From positions 1,736,001-1,800,000 of the forward strand of contig JAECYW010000004.1 of the NCBI GenBank assembly GCA_023014335.1: DNA of 64,000 bases, given 5' to 3'. Within the stretch, counting starts at the first letter, position 1; every line of letters starts with the position of its first letter. Origin of the DNA: Galerina marginata. Lineage: Eukaryota > Basidiomycota > Agaricomycetes > Agaricales > Galerinaceae. Positions 12,198-24,797 of this stretch are shown here, piece by piece. The notes beneath the pieces were generated by a model. The model had not been told where the DNA came from. It was given only the letters and a program-made list of their open reading frames with translations, and ran no database searches. The position numbers were made by a program, and so were the translations under genes.

Positions 12198-14614
12198 ATG
12201 GCCTACCGAAGCCACACAGCCTCACCTGCAGGAGGCCAATCTCCTTCCTCTTCCACTTCTTCGTCGACTTCCTCTCCCTACAGCACGTCAACCCCACTCG
12301 ATATGGTGCCTATGGAGGATCACGACTCGTCCTACTCTGCTCACGGTACCCCGAATCACTCCACCACGAGCCTTCCACGCTCGCTTAACGCAGGCAAAGG
12401 AGGGTGCTGGTGAGTGAACCCATCTACAGTCGACTGTGCCATTCATTGACAAGATGTCGTACCCCACAGGACATGCCGTGTTCGACGGAAGGTGCGCAGA
12501 ATTCCAGATGTCATGCGATAATACCTCTTAACAACTCCTTTCTCTTCTCCAGAAATGCGACGAGCAGCGCGAAGGCGACTCATGTAGAACTTGCAAACGC
12601 CTGACCATCAAGTGCTTGGGATGGGGCGCAAAACGACCTGATTGGATGCGAGTTAGTACTGACGCACTGGCTGATGGGAGCATTATCACTGATGCCCTTT
12701 CGTCATAACAGGACAAGAAGAACGTCGACGCCTACAAAGCAAGCATCAAGGCGCAGCTCTCGAGAGCGGGTCTGATCCGCGGCCAGCCTCGCCACAACCC
12801 AATGCAGATTCCAGCTCACCGTGGAATGCAACAAATTCGACAGCCAACACTAAACGGGCACAGCTCCATGAATAGCAATCGCAATAGCTTTGAGTCATTC
12901 CATCACGGTGTCGACGCCCCATTTGTCCAGAATCACAACACGAACCATCTGATATCCGGCATGCCCGGTGAGTAATGTAAGAAGAGCCCAAGCTGCGTCC
13001 GAAACTTACCCAGTGTTTGTAGGTGCCCCCAACTTTGATGATATGCCCAGGAATTTCGAGCACTTTGACCCCCACTTCTTTTCACAAACTGCTTTGTTTA
13101 ACCCATCGCTAGCTCCAGAAACTCTGAACCCTCACGAGTTCCTCCTCAACACAGCTTCCACCAATGATTCACTATTTTCTGACCCTTCTCTTGTTTCGCC
13201 CTACAATATCTCTCCTGGGCAGACGACGGTGCACGAGGAACTGGTGATGCACTATTTTAGCAATGTGCAAAAAGTGCAATCCTTCTTCGCAGGAGAGGCG
13301 CTGACTGATCTCACATACTCGGTAAGCCCGGTGTCGCAAAATTGTATGCCCGAAAGATCCTTACCTTTAAATTAAATTAGGCGATCGTCGAGGAGCCTCG
13401 AGGGGCGGTCACTCTGGCGATCTGCGCCTTGGCGGATTTGCATTCAAAACAAATGCGGGTTTCACAAGGATTGGAACTTCCCAACAACCAGAACCCCGAA
13501 AATTCGTCGACAACCTATCTTCGGAATGAGGCCTTGTTGCGACTCGAAAACAACAAAAACACCCATGGATGTTGGACAGATAACGACGCACTTGCTGCGC
13601 TTCATCTCGTCAGCCTTTCCCAGTTGTCAGGAGGCGCCAGTGACTGGGATACGCCATTCGGAATTCTATGCCAATGGCTCCTTCAAACCAACTTGCACCT
13701 CGCCGAAAACCCCTGGGTATCCTTCCTCAACCTCAGCCAGCCTGTGCAGCATTACGTCAAGGCGACGTTGGTACGTTGTTTCGTCACTCCTGTAAGGGTA
13801 AAAATCTCACGTATTGCGAAAGTGGCTCGATGTGTTTTCCAGCCTCTCCGTCCCGCGGGTATCTAAGTTTTTCGCGCTCTGGAAGAGTCTCCTGGGCGAG
13901 AGAAACTCTTTCTGGGTAAATGGCAATGACAGGGAGATGCCTCAATCACTGCGGATGGATGCCTTGACAGGATGTCCAGATGAAGCGATGTTGGCTATCG
14001 CTGAAGTATCTGCCCTTGCCCATTGGAAGGCTGGCCAGCTACGCAACGGCTGCCTCAGCTATCCAGAGCTCATTCGTCGGGGTACTCTCATCGAACAGCA
14101 ACTGAGACGCTACCCAGACCACGATGCATCCCAATCACGGGTACACGGTTCGGCCGACGTAACCCAACCAACAGAGGAGGAACGATCTGTTATCGCGAAT
14201 ATCTTCCGCGAGGCAGCGAGCCTGTACCTTCATACCGTTCTCAGTAACTCGACTCCTGGTAAGCAAAATCAATATTAATTTCTACCAGAAAGCTTATATA
14301 ATCTTTCACTTTTAGGCGTACCTGAGATCAGTTCGTCGGTCCAGGACATTGTCCGACTTTTCGCTCAGCTACCGCCGAGCGAGCTAGACCGCTCACTCGT
14401 TTTCCCTATCTGCCTTGCTGGGTGCATGACAAACGATTCGACAATACGAGATTTCTTCAAGAGTCGCCTTCGCGCGTTGAACGAGAGCTACGGTAATTTG
14501 CTTCAGACTCGCCGGTTGATGGAGGCGGTCTGGCAAAAGCGTGACGTTGGTGGTAAAGAAGTAGATGTCCGCGAAACAATACGAGAGCAGGGGTTGAAAT
14601 TACTCCTTATTTAA
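12198..14614 (+). CDS. Zn2Cys6 fungal transcription factor, downstream paralogue
   Basis: Paralogue of the gene at 8029-10315. Eight exons: 12198-12409, 12470-12491, 12553-12651, 12712-12967, 13023-13321, 13381-13770, 13823-14258 and 14316-14614, giving 670 residues. The zinc cluster is split over three exons, including a 22-nt micro-exon: ...GGCW / TCRVRRK / KCDEQREGDSCRTC then KRLTIKC, with all six Cys. The following GWGAKRPDWMR matches the paralogue's GFGAKRPEWLR, and the C-terminal halves share motifs (NDALAALHLVSLSQLSGG, EVSALAHWKAGQLRNG). The N-terminus is a Ser/Thr-rich segment absent from the paralogue. The intron after RRK sits at the same codon as the GC-AG intron of the paralogue but has a normal GT donor. 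I chose ATG 12198 because it is the first ATG in frame. Confidence 0.9.
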
Positions 14615-17600
14615 CCTGCATTTTAAAAACGTCTGATGATCCTTTCTCGAAACATATCTTATGGAGGACGCACCTAATCCCTTTTCCGATCATATCCTTT
14701 CGTCTCCCTCTTCGTCATCGTCCTACATCGCTACCTATAACGCATCCCCAATGTATAGTACCGTCGTATGAGCAGTTCTTCTATATATTAATGTCAATAT
14801 TTGTCTATACCATCGTTTCCTGAATGAAAGTCTGATGCCAGCTCTTACCTTTATACCTCGTCGGAATTGTCGGAAGGAAGGAGCGCCCGGGAAGAAGGGC
14901 GGCATATTACTTGTCAAATGCAGTAATGGTGAACTAAAAGTTGCAGTGGAGTCATATAGGCGCCAATTAGCAGCCCTGGGCGCGGGCGCGGGCGCGACGC
15001 CACGAGACCCTTTTCCCGGGAATCGGGAAATACAAAAATCTGTAAAATTATTGAAAAATCATATAAATATTTGGAGAGCAGTAAAGCGCATTTGATGTTA
15101 CTCACCGGATTAACGAATACATCCTCCTTGACTTTGGGCTTATTGGAGGGCTAGAGCCGCTAGGAGAAGCAAAGTGTTCACCGTGGTTGCCCGATATCCC
15201 GAGTGCACCGGGAAAAGCGACTGGGTCGACCGGTGTGCATTTTATCGCAGCAAAAGTCTGGCGAAACCTCGATGGAGCCATTGTGTAAAGTTTTAAAAGG
15301 CGAGCGGTGGATGGTGGTGGTCAGAACGAAAGGGCAGTGGGGCGATTCGTACGGGCGCAGGTGGGATGTTGGCAGGTTTATACCGGTCGCTCCGGGAAAT
15401 GCAATGTTTGCCCTGCCCTTCCTAATTTGGGTTGTTTGGCGTCTTTTCTTGAGCAGGTGACTTACAAATGGGTCCAAGAATGACTTGGGCGCGCCCTCCA
15501 TCTCTCCCTCAATATCACGAAGCCACTATAAAATAGCGCTCAGACGCGCCCAGTGTACAGCTGCTCTCTCAATGCATTCTTAAAGCCGTATACAAGCGGG
15601 CTATTCTTCCCCTTCATTTCTAGAGAGTGTTCAACACGCTTAGGCTTCGTACTATGTTATCGGCCGCAACTTGAAATAACACGCTGACAAGAGGTAGTCG
15701 GACCTTTCATCAACGTCGTAGCATTTTGGACCCTGCGAACGCACTCCTTGTGAGCTTTCGTCCATTTGTTATCTCTCGTCCTATTCACGAACTATCTCCC
15801 AGAAGCATGTCGTCTGGATATACTACCGTGGTCCTCCCTGCAAATTCTTTCTTCTACTCGAATCCAAGTAAAAAGGCGGAAGAACACAACACGCGTTACG
15901 ACTAAATTCAAACATGTGCGGAAACATGTGTGGTCTTGACAGGTGTGACAACCAGCCTGCCTTAATCCGTGGACGCTTTTGGATTATCTTAGCATGCAGT
16001 ACAGTGGCCTTGGAGGGGAAGTAAATCTGTGCTGGTCTATCTCACCGTGACCTTCTTGGCTTCATGAATCCAGCTCAACGCCGTCGTCGCTTAGTCGAAT
16101 GCCAATGGCCCACAATGCACGTAGACACACGCTGCCTCGTTCCCGCCGATGTACACGGCATCATCGTACTCACTGTCTTACGCCTGACCAAATAATCACC
16201 TCGGTACAAATTCGGCCAACCTCCCATTTCCATCAAGCTCTCATGGCTTTCTATCAAGTCACTGTCGCTATGCTGCGGTTCTACCCATCCTCCGACACAC
16301 ACGCAGTTTTACATAGGTGAGTTCACTTCACCGTCGCTTAAGTATAGATATACAGAAACTTTTTCTCTCGGTTTTGGAGATTTTGCAGGGTATTGCCAGC
16401 ACATAGCCGGCAGTCATTTGGAGTGAACCCTTGTAAAGGCATGTCATCTCTGTATACTTCCAATGATTACTTCTAATTTAATGCGTTGTGATCTCTCTCA
16501 CAGTCTCCACTTGATACTTTTAGGCCTGACGATTTTGTTATACGCTGTTATTCATACGGCTGCAAATCACCTTTAATGAATGCATGACTAAGGATCCATT
16601 CTTCGCTGGAACCCGAGTTCGAACGGAATCTGATGGTACAGAAAGGGTTTGGCTCAAGGAAGAGAATCCGGATTCTTGATCTGCGACCTCCTGCGACAAG
16701 GTAAGAAATGGACTTCGCAGCACTCTTTTCTTCAAACTCATGAAATGTGCCTCGATATTTCAGTTTTCTCATATGAAAGAATTTAACCTTTGCAAACCAA
16801 CGGCTCCGGCCAGATCTTTATGATGGTTGCTTCCGTTAGAGTTGCCTGCCTGCCCGAAACCTCGGTGACCAAGGAAACGCGCCTCGAGGTAACGTGCTCG
16901 CTGTCTAACATTTTCTATTGTGTTCGCAAGAGACCAAAAACTCAAGTTCTTTCCACTTCGCGGTGTGGCATGAACAGATGTGGAAAATTAATCAATGTAT
17001 CAGCCCCTGATAAATTACAGACTTCATATGATCACCCTTCGATCGCTTTTAGCCGTTCACGATCAAGAGGTCGAAAAGTATTGGAGGGATCACACAATAT
17101 GGGTCTCGGATTCATTTCTCCAAATCTCAATGCGCAATCTCATCATCGACAGTGGGTGCAGTCTTCGGTGATGTCGGGGAAATCAGCGCTGCCTTGTCGT
17201 CTTCTCTAAAGAACTCAGTACTCGGAGAAAGTTAGATAAATCGGGCGAACGGAATGACTGCTCTCGGGCTCGATATTCGGCACTGGAGATGCTAGGTATG
17301 CATGCTATATGGCATTCATCGACCTTCGAGGCATTCGTTAACAACTGAATTTTGTATTTAGCCGGATTCGCTATGGGTCCCGTTCGTATTACAACTTCAA
17401 TACAATGAATTGAGTCGGTTACTTTTGCACGTATTCCCTGGTGGAGATTACTAAAACACTTCTCCGCCGGTGCACACTCTTTATTTTTGCTTCATGTCTT
17501 TGTTAAAGATCTTCTCCGCGATGCAATTCTAGGAAGTCCATGAACCTGGTTTCTTGCTACACCTCGCAAAAATCATACGGACACGTCGCCCATCCTTTGG

Positions 17601-19142
17601 TTACTGAGCCACGACAGCCGGCACACGACTCTGGACCAGCCACAGAACCCGATTATGTATAAAATATTTTTTACTTCGGTGTCTTCACGTCTTCAAGTGT
17701 GTGCGCAACCTCCACGGCTACATATGGAAACCAAGTATAGATGTACTCGGATCGTGTCAAGCATGCCTCTACTTTGGCAAGCGATGATATTTGCCCGTCC
17801 GCCACCAAGCTCCAATTGTTAGAGTATCACCGTTCTTGTCGGTCCGAATTATACTCGAGGCCGCTATGAAGAGCAACCGGCCACACTTTCCTCCTCTTGA
17901 GTCTTGGCCTGACCCCACACCTGACATCCTATTTTTATCTGACCTTCCGGCCCCAGTGGTACGGCAGCCTCAGGATCGACCTCGGAGGACGTGGATCATA
18001 TTGATGGGTCCTGGGTCCCAGGAAGCTCGTGGATGGAAACCCCGAGTGCAAATGAGGTTGGAAAGCGGTCTCTGCACCGTGCAGTGCTTATTCTGAATCG
18101 TTTTAGACCACAGGTCTTCTGATACTTTTTCATCACCGAACCACGTCATTTCAATTTATCTTGCCAGGCATTGTGGTTCAAACGATCATCAAGGAGTGAT
18201 TTCAGGTTTTTTATCATGCACGCAGGAAATTTTTTTGAAGTACCTAATCACTTCATCCTCATTGATCACTCATCTTTCTTGAACTCGACATCGCCGGCAC
18301 CGTATTGCAGATAAATGAGAGCTGAAATCTATTTACTTGTTGCCCCTGATAAGACAAAATTACACCTCGTTTATGGGTATCTTATGATGACAATGTCAAG
18401 TATATCCGACCTGACTAAATATACAGTACTACTCATGCGTCATCCATCAGAACGAGGCACTCGACGGTGGGAGCTGCTTTGCGTCTTCCATGCCTCAAGA
18501 TTGACAGAAATGGCAAGTATGCCATACGCTATAAAAGTAAATTTAAATCATGATTGTGTTTTGGGTGGAATCTAGTCTTACTACGTCGGTTGGGCGCAAC
18601 TTCAGTCAGTCAAGTTGCTATCAACTGCCTTCGAAAGGGCTCCACTGAAGAGACCATCTGATGATGAAAGCGCAATCGACTTATATTTACGGCTCAGCCC
18701 CGATTTCGCAGCGACGAGCGGGCTGATGTGCCATGAATTAGCTTCCTCGACATGAAACCACATGAAACCACATGAAGCTAGGAAAAAGTGCAGTCTTCTC
18801 TGATAAATAAACATCACCTTCCTATGTACTCCTGAGCTTGTCATGAGCAAGTATTTGTGTTGGAAGAGCTGCTCTCGCAGTTGGTTGTGGGAACAGGATG
18901 CAGATATCGTTTGGCATTAATAGATTAATCATTAATCATAACCTCATCAATGAACCAGTATTGACTGGGGTAAACCATAGCCCGAGGGTCAGCACCATCA
19001 GCTAGCCGACGTCCGGAAAGTCGTTTAAGTTTTATGAGAAAAGAAAGCCTTCAAGCGAGACAATCCTGGGTATCTGACGAACATTCTCCAGTGTGTTGAA
19101 ACCTTCGCCATCGACAGCTGAGTGCCTGTTTGTACCTGTCAA
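14615..19142. other. long gene-poor region with possible promoter and decayed coding remnants
   Basis: About 4.5 kb without a supported gene. Contents include a short GC microsatellite (gggcgcg repeats near 14.98 kb), a TATA-box-like element at 15527, a short frame beginning MSSGYTTVVLPANSFF at 15807 that closes quickly, and a triple 10-bp repeat (catgaaacca) near 18.75 kb. Open frames at 16790-17209 and 17791-18096 carry no recognised motif. Decayed genes or repeat remnants are the likeliest content. Confidence 0.45.
15527..15533 (+). promoter_or_regulatory. TATA-box-like element
   Basis: A perfect TATAAAA followed by C/T-rich sequence, 280 bp before the short frame at 15807. It looks like a core promoter, but no intact gene follows. 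It may mark a decayed gene or a non-coding transcript. Confidence 0.25.
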
Positions 19143-22100
19143 TCACATTTGCGACCACCTCAAACCAACGTTGGTCGCCAATGCCAAAAACAGCACAAAG
19201 CAGAGTACCGTCGGGCCATATTTATCGTAGTACAGACCCTCGGCGTGTCGTTCGCGCAGCCTAAACGAACGGTAGACGAATATTCCAGCTGAATAGGCAA
19301 TAGCTAAAAGCGCGGCGAAAGTGAAGAGAGCTGCGCTGATGAGCCCACGCGTGTCTTCAGGTGGGATGAAGTTGAGCAGCGTCGTCGCAATGGAGCCGAT
19401 GAAGATAGCGTTGTTGAGCCATTTCTGTATCGCGTGTTAGGGGTCAGTAAGAGGTTCAATTAAAAATGACATCATGATAAGCGGACATCGACCAGATGGC
19501 GCTGCCCAGCATGACACAATAACACGAGAAGGAAATGCTCACCAAGAACGTCCTCTCTGCCGCAAAATACACCTTGGGTTCGATCCTGACAGGCACTGAA
19601 ATCCTCTTGCCCGCAGGTGCGCGCCAATTCCTCTCGACGATCCTATCGTCTCCGTCCCTCCTCGCCGGGCCCCCAAGGGCGGCCTCTTCCTCCCGCTCGT
19701 CTTGCGGGCGGTCATCCTCGTCCTCGTCATCATGGTTCTCGTCGTTCCTGCGCCCATAACCCGAACGCGACACCGAATGAGAAGACTCTGAACGTGATTT
19801 CCTGTGTCTCCTGCGTGCCTCCTCGCCCTCGAGCTTGGTCTTGAGAGTTTCGTCAAACGCTGACGACGGAGCCAGTGGGTCGATGGAGAACGCCTTCTTC
19901 GATATGCCAGCGGATTTCTGGCGACCGAATTTGGGGCGCGTTTCACCAGCTTCCACATGCTCAGCAGCGTTACCGTTGGCTTTTCCTTCTTCTCCTGCAT
20001 CACCGTTTGACTTTTCCTTGCCCCGTTTCTTCCTTTTCTTCCTTTCTTCTTCTTCCTCTTTCCGCCTCACCTCCAACATCTTCTCGCGGTAGGCGATAGC
20101 AGCTTTGACATCGTCGCCGCTTAAACCCGTTCTCAGGTCCTCGTCTCTCGCTAGACCAAGTTCGAGGTCGTCGTCTTCGCCTTCTGACAACGGTTCCGTG
20201 TATACCCCTTCAATAACAGGCGAAGTCGAACCACCGGAAGAAGGTGGTGAGAATGTCTGACGAGACGAAGAAGTGGGTGTGGGCCCTTTTCCGGAGGAGG
20301 GTTGGCTGCTGAAGCCTGAAGGCCGCTCAATGACACTCAAGTATCCTGTGTCTGGTTTGAGAATATCAACGTCCACTGTTAAAGAAATTCATCATAAGTT
20401 TAGGATCAAGAGGGAGAAAATGCTAGAAATGTACTTTGAGGAAGCCAGAACGGCACCAAATCGACGCGATTGGGAAGAAGGGTGGCACATCCATGGATGA
20501 ATTTACTACAGGAGACCCAGCTTCAACACAAAAAGCTTTGACAAGCAACAGTAACAACATACCTGAACTTGGGTACAGCTTCTACCAAATGCGATTCCAC
20601 CAGATCTGTGACCCAGTTGGGGGGCTGCTGCCCAAACTGTGTTTGGAGCTTGACCTCAAGCACTCCGTACCTAAGCAAAATTAGAAAGAGCATAACGCAT
20701 GCTATGAGGACATACTTGAATATTTCTTTATCCTCGGGTACGAGCTGTGGAAACGGGAAATCGATACCAATATCTGTCCTGCGCCAGTTATCCCCTGAGC
20801 GAACACTGCCATCCCAGTTATCTTCCCGGACGAGTGTCAGCTCCGTGTCGAGCGAGATACGGACACGAGCATCGCCTGGAAGCTGGAAGGCAGTTCTATT
20901 ATAGAACGAACGCATAACTGGGGAACACAAGAATAAAAGGTAATTCACAGATCAGCATTTGAAGACGGAGAATAAATTTGCTACCAGAACTACACACCAG
21001 GTTCCAGCTTCTTTGTTAAAATGGCGTACTGAACTTCGTTTGCAAGCTGGATCATGGAGTCGACCTCCTGTTGCGTCTTCTTGCCCTTTTTGACGAGCTG
21101 CTGGAAGTCCTCGTCGACGGTGTACTCTCCACGTAGGAAAGGGTTGACCAAGTGCTCCTTCAGCGGAAAACGTGCTTTGACAGACTTCTCCCCCGTCCAG
21201 TCTTCCCTGTGCGTCTTGCGCTCGAAGAAGATCTGACGAATGTTAAACATGACAGTAGCATAGAAATCAGACAAATATTACGGTTTTATTATCCACGTCG
21301 CCATACCACCGCAGGCGGACAGCTTCTGCACCTTCCGTCTTCTCAAGACGGCCCAAGTAAAGCTCGAGGTCTTCATTGTCAAAGTAAATCGAAGTAATAG
21401 CTAATTACGAGCAGCACGGTCAGCAGAAACAAACTCAAAGTTTGAAGAGAATGATCTACCTGAATCCTTCTGCTCAAACTCCTTGTCTGGATTGAAAACT
21501 TACTCTAGTGCGTTAGAACGCCTAAAAACAGTGAGTAGAAGGAGGCTTACCCAAAACAGGTAGATGCCTTAAAATGGCGAGCTTGAGAGACACCAAGTTA
21601 TCGGGATGCACCCAATATTTGGTTGTTTGCCTAACGAATGCACTCTGGTTTCCACCCGCACTGGAGTCACCTTGAACAGGGTGTCCGCGTGTGCGAACAA
21701 GGTCGTAGAGTTTCGATAACTTGACAATGAGAGCATCCCAATTGTACTTGTAGAAAGGGCGTTTCTCGAGGTAATCTTGGATGAATGAGGTTTTGAGCGG
21801 GATATTGGTTTGTTTCTGAAGAAGAATGGGTGGCTGAATCGAGAGAAGATACGTAAGACCTTACATCGTGTTTCTGTAGTTTGCAAATTAGAGAGGTTTA
21901 AAGCAATGAGAAAGGGGTACTGACCTTGAGGATTTTCATGAACCCAGTGATATTTAGCTTAGTGTACAAGGCTAAATCGTGAACATCAGCGACAAGAGTG
22001 GCAACTTCTTCCTCCAGGCCATGGAAACGCTCCTCGAGGGCGTCATAAGATTCATCGTCGCCGTCGTCTTCAGTTAGGTCGTCGTCTGAACCCTCATCCT

Positions 22101-22832
22101 GCGCGTAGTCATCTCGGTGCCGTTGTTGACTTTCCGGATCAGATGTAGAGGGTGAAGTGGATGGAGCGCTCCTTGCATGTGAATTTTCGGACAGTTCCTC
22201 CACAACGAGACGCTGGACGTCTTTCTCTGCTTCGTGGATACGACGAGAGAGTTCGGAAGTCTAGTGGGGCGATAAGAAGGGTGAAAAGTGAAAGGAGTAA
22301 AAAATCGAGCAGAAATCAAAAATAGCATTTGCAGACACAATCGAACCTGTTGTGTTTCTTGTATTTTGCTTTATTACAGCAAGAGACAAGATAGAAACCA
22401 CGTTCAAGTCCATGACGCGACACGAGTCCGGGGTGCGGTTCTCATACACGTCTCATCTGCATAAATGAAATCTAACGGAGCCGGCTGGCAAGACGGCTAT
22501 CTGAAGGAGGTAAACAAAGCGATAAGAAGCTCACTTTCGCCTTTTGGAAATCGTGGATCTTGTCCAGCTCTTTCATGAGCATTTTCGTGAATTCTTGTTC
22601 GTCCTTCTCGGTCCATCCTTCTGGTGAACGCGTACGGACCTATACATGATCGTCAGAACTCTGATATTCCCTCAAAGTGAAGCAGATGACCTACTTTTAG
22701 CTCCCGCTTTAGGCCGTTATAGTCTAGATAAAATGGGCGCCATTCGTTGTACAAGTCTGTCTGAACAGAATGTCAGATAATGTCAACCAAAATAGATGCA
22801 CAGCATACACTGATCTTCAATCCAAACTTCAT
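19143..22832 (-). CDS. VTC4: vacuolar transporter chaperone 4, polyphosphate polymerase subunit
   Basis: Catalytic subunit of the vacuolar VTC complex, which makes inorganic polyphosphate from ATP and moves it into the vacuole. The N-terminal SPX domain starts MKFGLKI and includes [19 protein letters not shown] and, after an acidic insert, [20 protein letters not shown]. The SPX domain binds inositol pyrophosphates, so activity should follow phosphate status. The tunnel-shaped catalytic domain follows, with ...[51 protein letters not shown] and a strand reading [10 protein letters not shown]. These hold the basic and acidic residues expected for metal and phosphate binding. A long disordered Ser- and Lys/Glu-rich linker (about 220 residues) precedes a C-terminal DUF202-type membrane region with three hydrophobic helices ending NVGLRWSQM. 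There are about ten introns. It is divergently transcribed from GTR2. Confidence 0.93.
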
Positions 22833-23051
22833 GATAGCCAAGGGTCAAGAAGTGAGGGAGAATATAAAAAACGGGGCAAGATATATGTCGCGGACAACGA
22901 GGGAAACGACGAACGTGCGTCGGCGTCGTTCGACTTGACGCCAAAACCGTAAATGCCAAATTCAATTAGTACGTCATGAACCACGTGCCGCTAAGTAGAC
23001 TTTTCGCAAACAAGTGCCGGTGTTGCTTAGCCTTTTGACTAAAACACTGGC
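22833..23051. promoter_or_regulatory. shared divergent promoter of VTC4 and GTR2
   Basis: Only 219 bp separates the two start codons, so both genes must initiate from this segment or overlap their 5' UTRs. It contains CACGTG at 22982-22987 (core of Pho4-type bHLH sites) and TACGTCA at 22970-22976 (CRE/ATF-like). In budding yeast VTC genes belong to the phosphate regulon controlled through CACGTG by Pho4. Whether that holds here is inference. Confidence 0.55.
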
Positions 23052-24797
23052 ATGTCTGCTGCGACGCCGAACTACTCGTCCACGTCGTCGACGACGCCCC
23101 TCGCACAGCGCCCAAAGCTCAACGGACACAGATCCTCGACGATGGATGCAATTCCCCGCACTAAAATTTTACTGCTCGGTCTCCGCAGGTGTGCTCGATT
23201 GCTTCCGCTTTGTGCTTACTCCCCCTAAAAATACCCCACTTTCAGAGCAGGAAAAACCTCTATCCAGCAGGTCTTGTTCAACAATCTACCCCCAAACCAG
23301 ACGTTCTACCTAGAGACGACAATGCGCATAGTCAAGCATAGCATAGAGTCTGTTCTGTGTCTAATTCTCTTTCACCCGAGGCTGACCCGATCCGTCGATC
23401 AGCACAGTTATTCCACTTGAAATATGGGACTGCCCCGCAAACACAACCGTCGAGTCTCTGGGCGTTCCCTTGTCCCAGTTTTCGACTATTATCTTTGTCA
23501 TTGATATCCGGGTACGTTTGTACTTGGGCCTTTCACCATTGGCCTGACCCGCAAGCTAGGACTTGTACAACCAACCCATCTCAAAACTCGTTGAATTCAT
23601 AGTGGCATCATACGCCGAAAATCCGGATATTATCTTGGAGGTGTTCGTACACAAAGCGGAGAAACTGCAGGAAGATGACAAGATTGGTGTGCCACATTAC
23701 TTTTCCCTACCCTCCCCTTCTCTCGCTGAACAACGGCGACAGAGAACTTTCGACAGATTCACGAACGCGTGTCAGACCGTCTACTGGACATGTCACCCGA
23801 ATATGAACAGATGCAGCTCAACTTCCATCTCACCTCCGTTTATGACCATTCATTACACGAGGCTTTCTCAAGAGTTCTGCATAAACTCATTGAGTCACTG
23901 CCGTTCCTTGAAGAATTACTGAACGTTTTCTGTGCTGTAAGGCCAAGCCTTTCTTCTGGCGCTTAACACTCATACCGTCTTTCAGAATTCGCAATCCCCA
24001 AAAGCTTTCTTGTTCGACACACGTTCAAGGTTGTACATCGCCACTGACGCGTCGCCCGTGGATTCTGCTACGCATAACTTGTGTTGTGACTACCTGCTCA
24101 TGCTCAATTCTTTTGGGCCATTGTACAAGTGCGTGAATTTGTCGTTCGGGCAATCGATTCCCACTTTCATTCCTCTTCCTAACTCTTCCTTCTTAGGTCA
24201 ATAACGGCCAGTCCTAACCGTCAACGGCAACTGACAGGGGGATCGATTCCCGTCACACCACCTCCGACCGCGACATCAAATTCATCCCTATCCCCCCGCG
24301 CCACATCCGCTTCTTCTTCAGCGGCACATTCTCCTGCCCGGCCTCCGAACCCCCGGCCAACCACAAACGGATCATCCAGATTGCTCTCTCCAATATCATC
24401 AGCGCCTTCCACACCCCCAGTGCCCCGCACGCCTACAAACGGCGTTCATTCCGCGTCTCCTCCGAGCTCCGCCTCTGCCCCTAGCCTCGCAAACCAAGCT
24501 TCGCCTACACTTACTTCATCGCCGTCCGCCACGCATGCTCCTGGGTCTCGAGTGCTCAAAAGCAAAGAACTCTTCTATCCTTCCGCCTCTACTACCCTTT
24601 CCGCATCATCCTCGTCTCCTGGGGGAACAACGACTCTAACGTACCACCTCATCACGAAACACCTGGCATTACTTGCATTGATACCCACTAATGTTTATGA
24701 GGAACGACGGGGGCTCGTGGAATATAACGTGGTGTTCTTCCGAGAGGGCGTGCAGGAGATCTGCGATGTCGAGGAAGAGGCGAGGGTCGCTGGATGA
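23052..24797 (+). CDS. GTR2: Rag-family GTPase Gtr2/RagC-D
   Basis: Small GTPase of the Rag heterodimer (Gtr1-Gtr2) in the vacuolar EGO complex, which relays amino-acid status to TORC1. After splicing, the P-loop reads LLLGLRRAGKTSIQQVLFNN, followed by PNQTFYLETT, LEIWDCPAN (switch II), FSTIIFVIDIRDLYNQP and VFVHKAEKL (base-specifying loop). The roadblock-like C-terminal region contains LTSVYDHSLHEAFSRVLHKL, KAFLFDTRSRLYIATDASPV and CCDYLLMLNSFGPLYKS. These are clear RagC/D signatures. A Ser/Pro-rich insert of about 120 residues interrupts the C-terminal part before LTYHLITKHLALLALI and the end at EEEARVAG; such an insert is not in animal RagC. Exon 1 is 23052-23188 and exon 2 starts at 23246; the split R codon of the P-loop confirms this junction. 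The base-recognition loop has Glu where HKxD is usual. Confidence 0.92.

Noticed and set aside
15807..16320. Short frame MSSGYTTVVLPANSFF behind a TATA-like box
   Set aside because: The opening recalls MAPEG-type glutathione transferases, but the similarity ends after about 14 residues and no splice path gives a longer protein.
16790..18096. Frames of 139 and 101 codons
   Set aside because: No motif, no paralogue and no consistent splicing; treated as chance frames in a gene-poor region.
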